39,698 nucleotides of DNA, taken from RGIG7213 sp045124505. Its GTDB lineage: Bacteria > Bacillota > Clostridia > Oscillospirales > CAG-272. The translations under genes were made by a program, and so were the position numbers. Of this stretch, positions 15,126 through 23,038 are shown one piece after another. Within the stretch, counting starts at the first letter, position 1, and every line of letters starts with the position of its first letter. The notes below the pieces were generated by a model. That model had not been told where the DNA came from and did no database searches. It saw only the letters and a program-made list of their open reading frames with translations. The stretch covers positions 1 through 39,698 of the forward strand of contig JBGVLZ010000023.1 in the NCBI GenBank assembly GCA_045124505.1, given 5' to 3'.

Positions 15126-16310
15126 TTATTTGTCCTGCAGGCAGGCAATACCGGGAAGAACAAGTCCTTCAAGGAATTCAAGGGATGCGCCGCCGCCTGT
15201 GGAAATGTGTGTTACCTTGTCAGCAAAGCCGAGCTTTTCAATAGCTGCCGCAGAGTCGCCGCCGCCGATGATGGAGATAGCACCGCTGTCAGCAACTGCC
15301 TGAGCAACACTGCGTGTACCGGATGCAAACTTTTCCCATTCGGAAACGCCCATAGGACCGTTCCAGATAACTGTTGCAGCACCCTTGATAGCGTCAGCGA
15401 ATATCTTTTCTGTTGCAGGACCAATGTCAAGGCCCATGTAGCCTTCGGGAATGTTGTCGGAGTTTACGAGCAAGAAGTTGCAGTCGGGATCGTACTTGTC
15501 GCCTGCACGGTTGTCAACGGGGAGAAGGAGGTTTACGCCCTTTTCCTTTGCTTTAGCCATAAGCTCCTTAGCAAGCTCAACCTTGTCTTCTTCGCAAAGT
15601 GAATCACCTATAGAATAGTTGTTTGCCTTGTGGAATGTGTATGCCATAGCACCGCCGATGATAAGTGTGTCAACCTTTTCGATGAGGTTGTTGATAACAC
15701 CGATCTTGTCGGAAACCTTTGCACCGCCGAGGATAGCAACGAAAGGATGCTTGGGCTGTGTAAGTGCGCCGCCCATGATGGAGATCTCTTTCTGAATGAG
15801 GTAACCGCAAACGGAGGGCAGGTAGTGGCTTACACCTTCTGTTGAAGCGTGCGCTCTGTGTGCTGTACCGAAAGCATCGTTTACATAGATCTCAGCCAAG
15901 GAAGCGAGTTCCTTTGCAAATTCGGGATCGTTCTTTTCTTCTTCCTTGTGGTAACGTACGTTTTCGATAAGCATAACGTCACCGTCTTTAAGAGCTGCTG
16001 CCTTTGCCTTTGCATCTTCGCCTATAACATCGTTTGCGAAAACAACGGGCTTACCGAGAAGCTCAGCAAGCTTTTCAGCAACGGGAGCAAGTGAATATTT
16101 AGGGTTGAATTCACCCTTCGGACGTCCGAGGTGGGAGCAGAGGATAACCTTTGCGCCGTTGTCGGAAAGATATTTGATAGTGGGAAGTGCTTCTCTGATA
16201 CGCTTTGCATCAGTGATTGTTTTTCCGTCAAGCGGAACGTTAAAATCGCATCTTGCAAGAACTTTTTTGCCCTTGACTTCGATATCTTCAACTGTTTTCT
16301 TGTTGTACAT
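15126..16310 (-). CDS. pgk: Phosphoglycerate kinase
   Basis: A 394-residue cytoplasmic enzyme that makes ATP from 1,3-bisphosphoglycerate. VLARCDFNVPLDG near the N-terminus, LCSHLGRPKGE, and GGGDSAAAIEKLGF with HISTGGGASLEFLEG at the end are diagnostic. I chose the ATG at 16310 (MYNKKTVED...), which has GAGGTG 4 bases upstream. A TTG at 16322 would lie within that ribosome site. It is first in the operon pgk - tpiA - DUF5722-like - CpXC. The usual gap gene is not adjacent within the window. Confidence 0.98.
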   Translation of the reverse strand: MYNKKTVEDIEVKGKKVLARCDFNVPLDGKTITDAKRIREALPTIKYLSDNGAKVILCSHLGRPKGEFNPKYSLAPVAEKLAELLGKPVVFANDVIGEDAKAKAAALKDGDVMLIENVRYHKEEEKNDPEFAKELASLAEIYVNDAFGTAHRAHASTEGVSHYLPSVCGYLIQKEISIMGGALTQPKHPFVAILGGAKVSDKIGVINNLIEKVDTLIIGGAMAYTFHKANNYSIGDSLCEEDKVELAKELMAKAKEKGVNLLLPVDNRAGDKYDPDCNFLLVNSDNIPEGYMGLDIGPATEKIFADAIKGAATVIWNGPMGVSEWEKFASGTRSVAQAVADSGAISIIGGGDSAAAIEKLGFADKVTHISTGGGASLEFLEGLVLPGIACLQDK

Positions 16311-16347
16311 AATACACCTCAAAAAAATATTTTAATATAACGCTTGG

Positions 16348-16376
16348 ATTATACCACAAAACACATCACCTTTCAA
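16348..16376 (-). promoter_or_regulatory. Sigma-A promoter of the pgk operon
   Basis: On the minus strand, TTGAAA (16371-16376), 17 bases, TATAAT (16348-16353), with TGG immediately before the -10 (extended -10). It lies about 38 bases upstream of the pgk start codon. Confidence 0.85.
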
Positions 16377-16484
16377 TAATAAAATGTGAATATTTGTCAA
16401 AAATGAAATATTTATTTTTAATATTCGATATTTTACCTTATTTTATACCGATCAAATGATGGTGAGGGATATGATTAAGAATGG

Positions 16485-16522
16485 CCTTCTCCTGTGGGAG
16501 AAGGTGGCAGACCGTAGGTCTG
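16485..16522. repeat. Double-hairpin intergenic repeat
   Basis: CCTTCTCC (16485-16492) pairs with GGAGAAGG (16497-16504) around TGTG. CAGACC (16508-16513) pairs with GGTCTG (16517-16522) around GTA, and GACGGATGAGGAGTC follows. From memory, this text recurs between genes in many Clostridia genomes. It lies between the pgk promoter and the pcrA terminator, in a 297-base gap with no other gene. Confidence 0.6.
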
Positions 16523-16572
16523 ACGGATGAGGAGTCGGAATTAATTTTACTTTGACTTTGAGAAAAAACACA

Positions 16573-16602
16573 AAACCGACTCAAACAAAGTTGAGTCGGT
16601 TT
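16573..16602 (-). terminator. Rho-independent terminator of pcrA
   Basis: AAACCGACTCAA (16573-16584) and TTGAGTCGGTTT (16591-16602) form a perfect 12-base stem with a 6-base loop. On the minus strand it is followed by TGTGTTTTTT. It starts 6 bases after the pcrA stop. The stem core CCGACTC/GAGTCGG is shared with the terminator at 6772-6801. Confidence 0.9.
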
Positions 16603-16607
16603 ATGTA

Positions 16608-19004
16608 TCAATTTATCTTTGTAAGCTTCGCATATGTTGCCATAAGCTTCTTTGTTCCGAAATTATCGAATACTACCTCGTAAAGTATATCAGCACCCAT
16701 TTCGGTTACGGACTGTATAACGCCTTCGCCGAATGTCATATGGCGAACACGGTCGCCTGCAGAAAATCTGTCATATCCCGTTGACTTGCCGAGTGAGGTT
16801 ATCTTTCCTGCATCCTTTGTAAGCTCAGTGGATATTATGTGACGCTTTCTTGCAGGGACCGCAGTTTCATTGGCAGTCTGTACGAATGAACGCTTTACAG
16901 CATCTGTTTCGATATATGTATCGGGAATTTCTCCCAAAAATGTACTTTTGGGATTTCTTTGCGTTTTTCCGAAAAGCATACGCTCATCTGTGTGTATCAT
17001 GTAAAGATACTTTTCAGCACGTGTCATTGCGACATATGCAAGACGGCGTTCCTCCTCAAGCTCTGCCGCATCGGTGAGTGATGACATTCCGGGGAATATT
17101 CCGTCTTCAAGACCGGGCAAAAATACTGCAGGGAATTCAAGTCCCTTTGCACTGTGTATCGTCATCATAACAACGGCATCTGCATCCTTGTCATAAGCAT
17201 CAACGTCTGTTATAAGCGCAATATCCTGCAAAAATCCTTCAAGAGTTGCGTTTTCGGCTTCTTCGCAGTATGAACGGATGTTGGAGAAAAGCTCTTCAAT
17301 GTTGCGGAGTCTGTCACGGTCCTCGTCAAGTCCTGAATTGATAAGCATTTCACGGTAGCCCGTAAGCTCTAAAAGCGGTTCAAACAGCTCCTCAAGCGGA
17401 CGTGTCTGAGCAATTTCCACAAGCTGTGAGATGATAGAAGTGAATTTTGAAAGCTTTGCCGAAACCTTCATAAGTGTAGGGAATTCATCACAACGTGTCA
17501 TAACGTCAAACAGAGAAATTCCGTAATCGGTAGCAATTCCTTCAAGGACTGCAATTGTGGAGTCACCTATTTTACGCTTGGGTTCATTTATTATACGCTT
17601 CAGGCGCAGATCGTCACGGGGATTGTTTATGACCGTGAGATATGCAAGCATATCTTTGATCTCTTTTCTTTCATAGAAACGAAGACCGCCGAGTATTCTG
17701 TACGGAATACCGCTTTTCGCAAACATATTTTCAAGCGAGTTTGACTGTGCATTTATTCTGTAAAGCACAGCGCAATCGGAGAATTTCAATCCTTGGGTGT
17801 TCACCAGATCACGTATTGTGCTGATGATGAATTTTGCTTCATCATTCTGTGTTGGTACACGCTTCACACGTACCTTTGTGCCGTCGGGTGCCTGTGTCCA
17901 GAGCTCCTTACCCCGTCTTGCCACGTTGTTGCGGATAACCGAGTTTGCCGCCGCAAGAATGTTTGCGGTAGATCTGTAATTCTGTTCAAGCTTGATTACT
18001 TGTGCGGAATCAAAATATTTGTCAAATCCGAGAATATTTTTTACGGTTGCACCGCGGAATTTGTATATACTCTGGTCGTCATCACCGACAGCCATGATAT
18101 TGTGGTGTCCTGTTGAAAGTATGTATGTGAGTGTGAACTGCGCAATATTTGTATCCTGATATTCGTCAACGGATATATATTTGAACCTGTTTGTATAGTA
18201 ACTTCTGATATCAGGGAATGTTTTCAGAAGTGTTACCGTATTGAAGATAAGATCGTCAAAGTCCATTGCATTGTTTTCGCGGAGCGTATGCTGATAAAGC
18301 TCATAAACAGTTGCAATGCTTGAAGTGCGGGGATCACGTGATTTCGGTGCATTGTCCGTGAATGTTTCGGGTGTTATAAGCTCATCCTTTGCACGGCTGA
18401 TGCAGTTTTGTGCATACTTGGGTGCAATTAATTTTTCGTCTATGTTCAACTGCTTCATGCACTGCGAAACAAGACGCTTGCTGTCGTCAGCATCGTATAT
18501 GGTAAATGAACGTGTATAACCAAGCTTATCTGCGTGAGCACGTAAAATTCGCACACAAACCGAATGGAATGTACCTACCCAAAGGTCGCCTGCATCTTCA
18601 CCGAGAATATTTGCAAGTCGCACCTTCATTTCGTTTGCCGCCTTGTTTGTAAATGTTATGGCGAGAATATTATGGGATGGGCAGGGAGCAACTGCAAATT
18701 TTTTAAGCAGCTGTCTTAACTCTTCCTTTTCTAAAAGTGCATGGTTTTTCAGTTGTTCTATGTCCTCAGAGGTAACGCTTTTCGGAACATCGTCAACTTC
18801 GCATGCACAGCCGAAAGACATAATATGGGCGATCCTGTTTACAAGAACCGTCGTTTTTCCCGTGCCTGCACCCGCAAGCACCAACAAAGGGCCTGATGTC
18901 AGACAAACAGCCTTTCTTTGCATATCGTTGAGCGAAGAATAGAGCTTCGCAAAAGCCTTCTGTTTCAAAGCAGAAATTTCCTGCCTGCTTATCGTAGAAT
19001 TCAT
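16608..19004 (-). CDS. pcrA: ATP-dependent DNA helicase PcrA/UvrD
   Basis: A 798-residue superfamily 1A 3'-5' helicase for nucleotide-excision repair and displacement of RecA and RNA polymerase. Motifs in order: I GAGTGKT (45-51), Ia ITFTNKAANEMK, II SVDEYQDTN, III GDDDQSIYKFRGA, IV LEQNYRST, V TIHSAKGLEF, VI RRLAYVAMTRA. A C-terminal Tudor-like piece (FSAGDRVRHMTFGEGVIQSV) fits the RNA-polymerase-binding domain of PcrA. Between motifs I and Ia there is an insertion of about 45 residues (64-110) with charged helical text, absent from Bacillus PcrA. The ATG at 19004 has GGAGG 4 bases upstream. It is a single-gene unit with its own promoter and terminator. Confidence 0.97.
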   Translation of the reverse strand: MNSTISRQEISALKQKAFAKLYSSLNDMQRKAVCLTSGPLLVLAGAGTGKTTVLVNRIAHIMSFGCACEVDDVPKSVTSEDIEQLKNHALLEKEELRQLLKKFAVAPCPSHNILAITFTNKAANEMKVRLANILGEDAGDLWVGTFHSVCVRILRAHADKLGYTRSFTIYDADDSKRLVSQCMKQLNIDEKLIAPKYAQNCISRAKDELITPETFTDNAPKSRDPRTSSIATVYELYQHTLRENNAMDFDDLIFNTVTLLKTFPDIRSYYTNRFKYISVDEYQDTNIAQFTLTYILSTGHHNIMAVGDDDQSIYKFRGATVKNILGFDKYFDSAQVIKLEQNYRSTANILAAANSVIRNNVARRGKELWTQAPDGTKVRVKRVPTQNDEAKFIISTIRDLVNTQGLKFSDCAVLYRINAQSNSLENMFAKSGIPYRILGGLRFYERKEIKDMLAYLTVINNPRDDLRLKRIINEPKRKIGDSTIAVLEGIATDYGISLFDVMTRCDEFPTLMKVSAKLSKFTSIISQLVEIAQTRPLEELFEPLLELTGYREMLINSGLDEDRDRLRNIEELFSNIRSYCEEAENATLEGFLQDIALITDVDAYDKDADAVVMMTIHSAKGLEFPAVFLPGLEDGIFPGMSSLTDAAELEEERRLAYVAMTRAEKYLYMIHTDERMLFGKTQRNPKSTFLGEIPDTYIETDAVKRSFVQTANETAVPARKRHIISTELTKDAGKITSLGKSTGYDRFSAGDRVRHMTFGEGVIQSVTEMGADILYEVVFDNFGTKKLMATYAKLTKIN

Positions 19005-19060
19005 ATAACCTCCGGTGTTATTTGTAAAATACATATATATGGCGATAGTATATCAAAATA

Positions 19061-19089
19061 ATTATATCATATCGGAAACTCGATTTCAA
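19061..19089 (-). promoter_or_regulatory. Sigma-A promoter of pcrA
   Basis: On the minus strand, TTGAAA (19084-19089), 17 bases, TATAAT (19061-19066), with TGA before the -10 (extended -10). It lies about 57 bases upstream of the pcrA start and after the terminator of the ispF operon. Confidence 0.85.
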
Positions 19090-19162
19090 TAGAAAAAAGA
19101 TCAATTATTATGTGAATTTTGTAAAGAAATGCACAAGTAAGTGATAAAAATAAAAAAACAAA

Positions 19163-19197
19163 TGTGCATCCTCGGGAATTAACATCCGAGATGCACA
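19163..19197 (-). terminator. Rho-independent terminator of the oxidoreductase-ispDF operon
   Basis: TGTGCATCCTCGG (from 19163) pairs with CCGAGATGCACA (19186-19197) with one bulged C. On the minus strand it is followed by TTTGTTTTTTTA. It lies 10 bases after the ispF stop codon. Confidence 0.9.
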
Positions 19198-19206
19198 TTA
19201 TGCATT

Positions 19207-19689
19207 TTATTGATTTGTTTTTGTGACAAGACATACAGCGTGCGCCGCAATTCCTTCACCGCTTCCCGTGAATCCCAAATGCTCCTCTGTGGTCGCTTTG
19301 ACGTTTACCTGAGATGGAGAAATGCCGAGAACAGAGGCGATATTTTTCTTCATCATGGGAATATGAGGTGCAAGCTTCGGCGCTTGTGCAATAACAGTTG
19401 CATCGATATTGGAAACCGAATAAGAGTGCTTCTTCAAAAGCTCCTTTACCTCTTCCAATAACAGCATACTGTATATACCTTTGTATTTTTCGTCTGTGTC
19501 GGGAAAATGCTTGCCTATGTCACCTTGACCGATAGCACCTATCAGTGCATCGCATACTGCATGTGTAAGCACGTCTGCATCCGAATGACCGACAAGACCG
19601 AATCCGCAGTCAATAAAAACACCGCCCAAAACGAGCTTTCTGTCGGGTGAAGTTGCGTGTACATCATAACCGTGACCGATTCTTATCAT
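19207..19689 (-). CDS. ispF: 2-C-methyl-D-erythritol 2,4-cyclodiphosphate synthase
   Basis: A 160-residue trimeric enzyme of the MEP isoprenoid pathway that forms the cyclic diphosphate with release of CMP. Zinc ligands Asp9 and His11 lie in GYDVH and His43 in VGHSDADVLTH. GDIGKHFPDTD and the C-terminal KATTEEHLGFTGSGEGIAAHAV are family signatures. The length is standard. Its ATG overlaps the ispD stop by 4 bases, so the two are translationally coupled. It is the last gene of a seven-gene operon headed by a P-loop ATPase and the 2-oxoacid oxidoreductase. Confidence 0.98.
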   Translation of the reverse strand: MIRIGHGYDVHATSPDRKLVLGGVFIDCGFGLVGHSDADVLTHAVCDALIGAIGQGDIGKHFPDTDEKYKGIYSMLLLEEVKELLKKHSYSVSNIDATVIAQAPKLAPHIPMMKKNIASVLGISPSQVNVKATTEEHLGFTGSGEGIAAHAVCLVTKTNQ

Positions 19690-20450
19690 TTGCTGTTTTC
19701 CTGCCTGAACTTTAATATTCCTTCGGCGATCTTTATATCCTCGGGAGTTGTGATCTTGATATTTTCATGACCTGTGTCACAAAGAAATACCTTGAATCCG
19801 AGTCTTGTAACGAGCGAATTATCGTCTGTTGCTTCAAATCCGTCCTCTTTTGCCGAATATGCCGCCGCACGGTAGATATCCGTTTTGAATATCTGCGGTG
19901 TCTGTGCATGGCGCATAGTGCTTCTGTCAGCATCGGATTTTATAAAACCGCCATTGTCGGCAATTTTCATTGTATCCTTCGCCTGCGCTGATGCTGTTGC
20001 TGAACCAAAGCGGTAAGCGGATTTGCATACCTCGCTTATCATTTCGGGCGTTATAAGACAGCGTGCGCCGTCGTGAATTGACACAAATTCACTTTTTTTG
20101 TTCACACGTGAAAGTCCGTTCAAAACGGACTGCTGCCGTGTTGAGCCGCCTGAAACAACGTGTGTTATCTTTTGGAACTTATATTGCTTTATTATATTGG
20201 CAATATCATCAAACTCCTCCTTGCGGCAAACAAGTATTATTTCGCTTATGTGCTTGCAGTTTTCAAACTGCATAACGGTTCTTGCCAGAACAGGAATACT
20301 GCATACATCCATAAGCTGCTTTGTTTTGTCGGAGTTCATTCTTGAACCGCTTCCGGCGGCGACAATTATTGCACTGTTGAAATAATTGTCGCGCTCAATA
20401 CCGAAAAGCCTTTTTAATAAACTTACTTTCTTTTTTTCTTTTTTGCTCAT
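19686..20450 (-). CDS. ispD: 2-C-methyl-D-erythritol 4-phosphate cytidylyltransferase
   Basis: A 254-residue MEP-pathway enzyme that transfers CMP from CTP to methylerythritol phosphate. The nucleotide-binding start IIVAAGSGSRM (28-38), followed by Lys42/Lys44, is clear. VSIHDGARCLIT, RHAQTPQIFK and EATDDNSLV are further signatures. A basic tail of about 24 residues (MSKKEKKKVSLLKRLFG) precedes the first strand and is longer than in E. coli IspD; it could touch the membrane or nucleic acid, or be a start artefact. The ATG at 20450 is kept because it gives a 4-base ATGA overlap with the oxidoreductase gamma gene. Confidence 0.96.
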   Translation of the reverse strand: MSKKEKKKVSLLKRLFGIERDNYFNSAIIVAAGSGSRMNSDKTKQLMDVCSIPVLARTVMQFENCKHISEIILVCRKEEFDDIANIIKQYKFQKITHVVSGGSTRQQSVLNGLSRVNKKSEFVSIHDGARCLITPEMISEVCKSAYRFGSATASAQAKDTMKIADNGGFIKSDADRSTMRHAQTPQIFKTDIYRAAAYSAKEDGFEATDDNSLVTRLGFKVFLCDTGHENIKITTPEDIKIAEGILKFRQENSK

Positions 20451-20983
20451 TCTGCGTAGTTATATCCGAGAAGAAGCGCTTTCTTGTTGAGCTCTCTGAG
20501 CTCTGCCTTCGATTCGGGAACAGAAGCTGTAAGCTTTTCCGCAAAGTAATCAAAATCAAAGATATTTGTCTTTGCTATAACGTATCCGAGCATTATTACG
20601 TTTGCAAGCTTGGGTGCGTTCATCTCATTTGCAAGCTCTGTTGCGGGGATAGTGTATGCGGAAATATCGCTTCTTTCCGACTTTTTGGAGATAAGCGTGC
20701 TGTCAGAGAAAACAGCACCGCCTGCTACTACCTTCGGCTCAAATTTATCGAAGGAAGGAGCGTTGAAGGCAATAAGAATATCAGGTGTGTTTACAAGGGG
20801 AGAACCGATATCCTCATCAGAGATTATAACGCTGCAGTTACATGTACCGCCGCGCTGTTCGGGACCGTAGGAGGGAAGCCATGTTACGCATTTTCCAAGC
20901 TGCATACCTGTTTTTGCACACTGCTTGCCGGAGAAGAGAATACCCTGTCCGCCGAAGCCTGCGAATAAAATTCTGCTTGTCAT
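20447..20983 (-). CDS. 2-oxoacid:ferredoxin oxidoreductase, gamma subunit
   Basis: A 178-residue subunit starting ILFAGFGGQGILFSGK, the hallmark of the gamma domain, with LPSYGPEQRGGTCNCSVIIS in the middle. In 2-oxoglutarate or 2-oxoisovalerate:ferredoxin oxidoreductases (KOR/VOR) it completes the CoA-dependent active complex with alpha, beta and a ferredoxin-like delta. A strong AGGAGG site precedes the ATG. It lies 12 bases after the beta gene and overlaps ispD by 4 bases. Whether the natural substrate is 2-oxoglutarate or a branched-chain 2-oxoacid cannot be settled by eye. Confidence 0.94.
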   Translation of the reverse strand: MTSRILFAGFGGQGILFSGKQCAKTGMQLGKCVTWLPSYGPEQRGGTCNCSVIISDEDIGSPLVNTPDILIAFNAPSFDKFEPKVVAGGAVFSDSTLISKKSERSDISAYTIPATELANEMNAPKLANVIMLGYVIAKTNIFDFDYFAEKLTASVPESKAELRELNKKALLLGYNYAE

Positions 20984-20995
20984 ATTATCCTCCTA

Positions 20996-21739
20996 TCAAT
21001 ATCCTGTGGTGTCTTTGTAAACACCGAGCGGATATATGGGTTTCATTTTTTCTTCAACAAACTTGAGTGCTTCCACGGGTGAAAGTCCCCAGTTTGTGGG
21101 GCAGGTAGAGAGAATTTCAACGATGGAAAGTCCCTTCTTGTCTATCTGTGCCTGGAAAGCCTTTTTGATTGCTTTCTTTGTTGCTCTGATACCCTTGACA
21201 TCGTTTACCGCAACACGTTCAGCATAAGCAACACCGTCGAGAGTTGCCATAAGCTCACATACGTGAATGGGGTGGCCCTGGATGTTCTTGTCACGTCCGT
21301 AGGGAGATGTTGTGGTTACCTGACCGAGCATTGTTGTAGGCGCCATCTGACCGCCTGTCATACCGTAGTTTGCGTTGTTTATAAAGATGATCGTGATGTT
21401 TTCGCCTCTTGCACCGACGTGTACTGTTTCAGCAGTACCGATAGCAGCTAAGTCACCGTCGCCCTGATATGTGAATACCACATTGTCGGGATGTGTGCGC
21501 TTAACACCTGTTGCAACTGCGGGAGCACGGCCGTGCGCCGCTTCTATCATATCACATTCAAAGTAATTATATGCAAATACCGCACATCCTACGGGTGCAA
21601 CGCCGACAGTTTGTCCTTCAATTCCGAGCTCGTCCAAAACTTCCGCAACGAGTCTGTGAACAACACCGTGTGTACAACCGGGACAGTAATGCATAGGAAC
21701 ATCGGAAAGTGCATTGGGTTTCTTGAATACAACCGACAT
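20996..21739 (-). CDS. 2-oxoacid:ferredoxin oxidoreductase, beta (TPP-binding) subunit
   Basis: A 247-residue subunit binding thiamine diphosphate and a [4Fe-4S] cluster. The motifs are CPGCTHG (Cys19, Cys22), VAPVGCAVF (Cys52), the TPP/Mg motif GDGDLAAIG...INNANYGMTGGQ, and a late Cys in STCPTNWGLSP; the four cysteines are those expected to hold the cluster. GQMAPTT is typical of KOR/VOR beta chains. The start overlaps the alpha stop by one base (TAATG), with GGGAGG upstream. The reaction is 2-oxoacid + CoA + oxidised ferredoxin to acyl-CoA, CO2 and reduced ferredoxin, or the reverse. Confidence 0.95.
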   Translation of the reverse strand: MSVVFKKPNALSDVPMHYCPGCTHGVVHRLVAEVLDELGIEGQTVGVAPVGCAVFAYNYFECDMIEAAHGRAPAVATGVKRTHPDNVVFTYQGDGDLAAIGTAETVHVGARGENITIIFINNANYGMTGGQMAPTTMLGQVTTTSPYGRDKNIQGHPIHVCELMATLDGVAYAERVAVNDVKGIRATKKAIKKAFQAQIDKKGLSIVEILSTCPTNWGLSPVEALKFVEEKMKPIYPLGVYKDTTGY

Positions 21740-22797
21740 TATTTGTTACCTCCCATTTCTTCGATCTTTGCAAGTACATCTTCAACAGTCATCATTGAAC
21801 CGCCTGTTCTGCCAAGGAATTCAACAGGACGTGTGCATTCTGTTGCAAGCTTAACGTCAGTTATCATCTGACCCATGTTAAGCTCAACTGTGAGGAATTT
21901 GCTTGCTGTTTCGGAAAGTGCCTTGAGTTCCTTTGCGGGGAACGGAGAAAGTGTGATGGGACGGAGCATACCGACCTTTATACCCTTTGCTCTTGCCGCT
22001 GTTACAGCACTCTTACAGATACGTGATGTGATACCGTATGCAACAACAACGATATCTGCATCTTCTGTCATGAACTGCTCGCATCTGACTTCGTTTTCAT
22101 CTATCTTCTTATATTTCTCATATCTTGCGAGAACTGAGTTTTCGAGTTCTTCGGGATTGAGGAAGAGCGATGTAAGAATGTTCTTCTTACGCTTGCCGCC
22201 GTGACCGCAAGCAGCCCAATCCTTTTCGGGAATATCTCTCTTCTTGATGTTGTCAAAATCAACAGGCTCCATCATCTGACCGAGAGCACCGTCTGCAAGA
22301 ATGAGAACGGGAACACGGTACATATCGGCAATATCAAACGCTTCGCATGTAAGCTCTGCCATTTCCTGAACGGAAGCGGGAGCAAGCACGAAAAGGTGCA
22401 TATCACCGTGTCCGAGTGCCTTTGTTGCCTGATAATAGTCTGCCTGTGAGGGCTGAATACCGCCAAGACCGGGACCGCCTCTCTGTACGTTAAGTATAAC
22501 ACAGGGAAGGTCGCATCCTACTATGTAGCTTATACCCTCACTCTTAAGGCTGATACCGGGTGAGGATGACGATGTCATACAGCGTGTGCCCGAAGCGGCT
22601 GCGCCATAGATCATGTTAATTGCCGAAACCTCGGATTCTGCCTGAAGACAAAGTCCGCCTACCTTGGGCATTCTCTTTGCCATATATTCGGCAATTTCCG
22701 TCTGGGGGGTTATGGGATAACCGAAATAATGAAGACATCCGGCTTTGATAGCAGCTTCAGCTATTGCTTCATTACCTTTCATAAGTACCTTTGCCAT
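21739..22797 (-). CDS. 2-oxoacid:ferredoxin oxidoreductase, alpha subunit
   Basis: A 352-residue pyrimidine-binding subunit. GNEAIAEAAIKAGCLHYFGYPITPQTEIAEYMA opens the protein, with the PITP-x-TE motif near residues 28-34. CMTSSSSPGISLKSEGISY and NVQRGGPGLGG follow, then a C-terminal transketolase-like domain (VVVAYGITSRICKSAV, VGMLRPITLSPFP). Together with beta, gamma and the ferredoxin it forms a four-subunit KOR/VOR-type enzyme in the cytoplasm. AGGAGG precedes the ATG, and the gene lies 2 bases after the ferredoxin gene. The gene order delta-alpha-beta-gamma is usual for anaerobic Clostridia. Confidence 0.95.
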   Translation of the reverse strand: MAKVLMKGNEAIAEAAIKAGCLHYFGYPITPQTEIAEYMAKRMPKVGGLCLQAESEVSAINMIYGAAASGTRCMTSSSSPGISLKSEGISYIVGCDLPCVILNVQRGGPGLGGIQPSQADYYQATKALGHGDMHLFVLAPASVQEMAELTCEAFDIADMYRVPVLILADGALGQMMEPVDFDNIKKRDIPEKDWAACGHGGKRKKNILTSLFLNPEELENSVLARYEKYKKIDENEVRCEQFMTEDADIVVVAYGITSRICKSAVTAARAKGIKVGMLRPITLSPFPAKELKALSETASKFLTVELNMGQMITDVKLATECTRPVEFLGRTGGSMMTVEDVLAKIEEMGGNK

Positions 22798-22799
22798 AC

Positions 22800-23030
22800 T
22801 TAAGCCTCCTCTTCCTTTTCTATATCTTTTTCAACTGTGATGACCGCATCGGGACACATTGTCGCACACATTGCACATGCAATGCAGGAAGCCATATCCG
22901 TAACTTGCGCAGGATGGTATCCCTTTGCATTGAGCACGGAGGTGTCGAGTGATACGATTTTCTTAGGGCATGCAACAACGCAAAGTCCGCAGCCCTTACA
23001 CCTTTCGGTGTTGAAGGTTACTCTGTTCAT
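22800..23030 (-). CDS. 2x[4Fe-4S] ferredoxin-like delta subunit of the oxidoreductase
   Basis: A 76-residue protein with two complete cluster motifs, CKGCGLCVVACP and CIACAMCATMCP, separated by about 22 residues, and an acidic lysine/glutamate tail. It passes electrons from the TPP/cluster core to free ferredoxin. A strong AGGAGG site lies before the ATG. The gene is 8 bases after the P-loop ATPase gene and 2 bases before the alpha gene, so it is a subunit of the complex rather than a free ferredoxin. Confidence 0.95.
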   Translation of the reverse strand: MNRVTFNTERCKGCGLCVVACPKKIVSLDTSVLNAKGYHPAQVTDMASCIACAMCATMCPDAVITVEKDIEKEEEA

Positions 23031-23038
23031 AATTCCTC

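Noticed and set aside
14820..15602. A 260-codon open frame antisense to tpiA and pgk.
   Set aside because: It is a by-product of strong codon bias in two highly expressed genes; Cys/Val-rich translation without motifs.
16311..16322. A TTG start of pgk 12 bases upstream.
   Set aside because: It would fall on the GAGGTG ribosome site; pgk proteins usually begin with the MxNKKT form given by the ATG at 16310.
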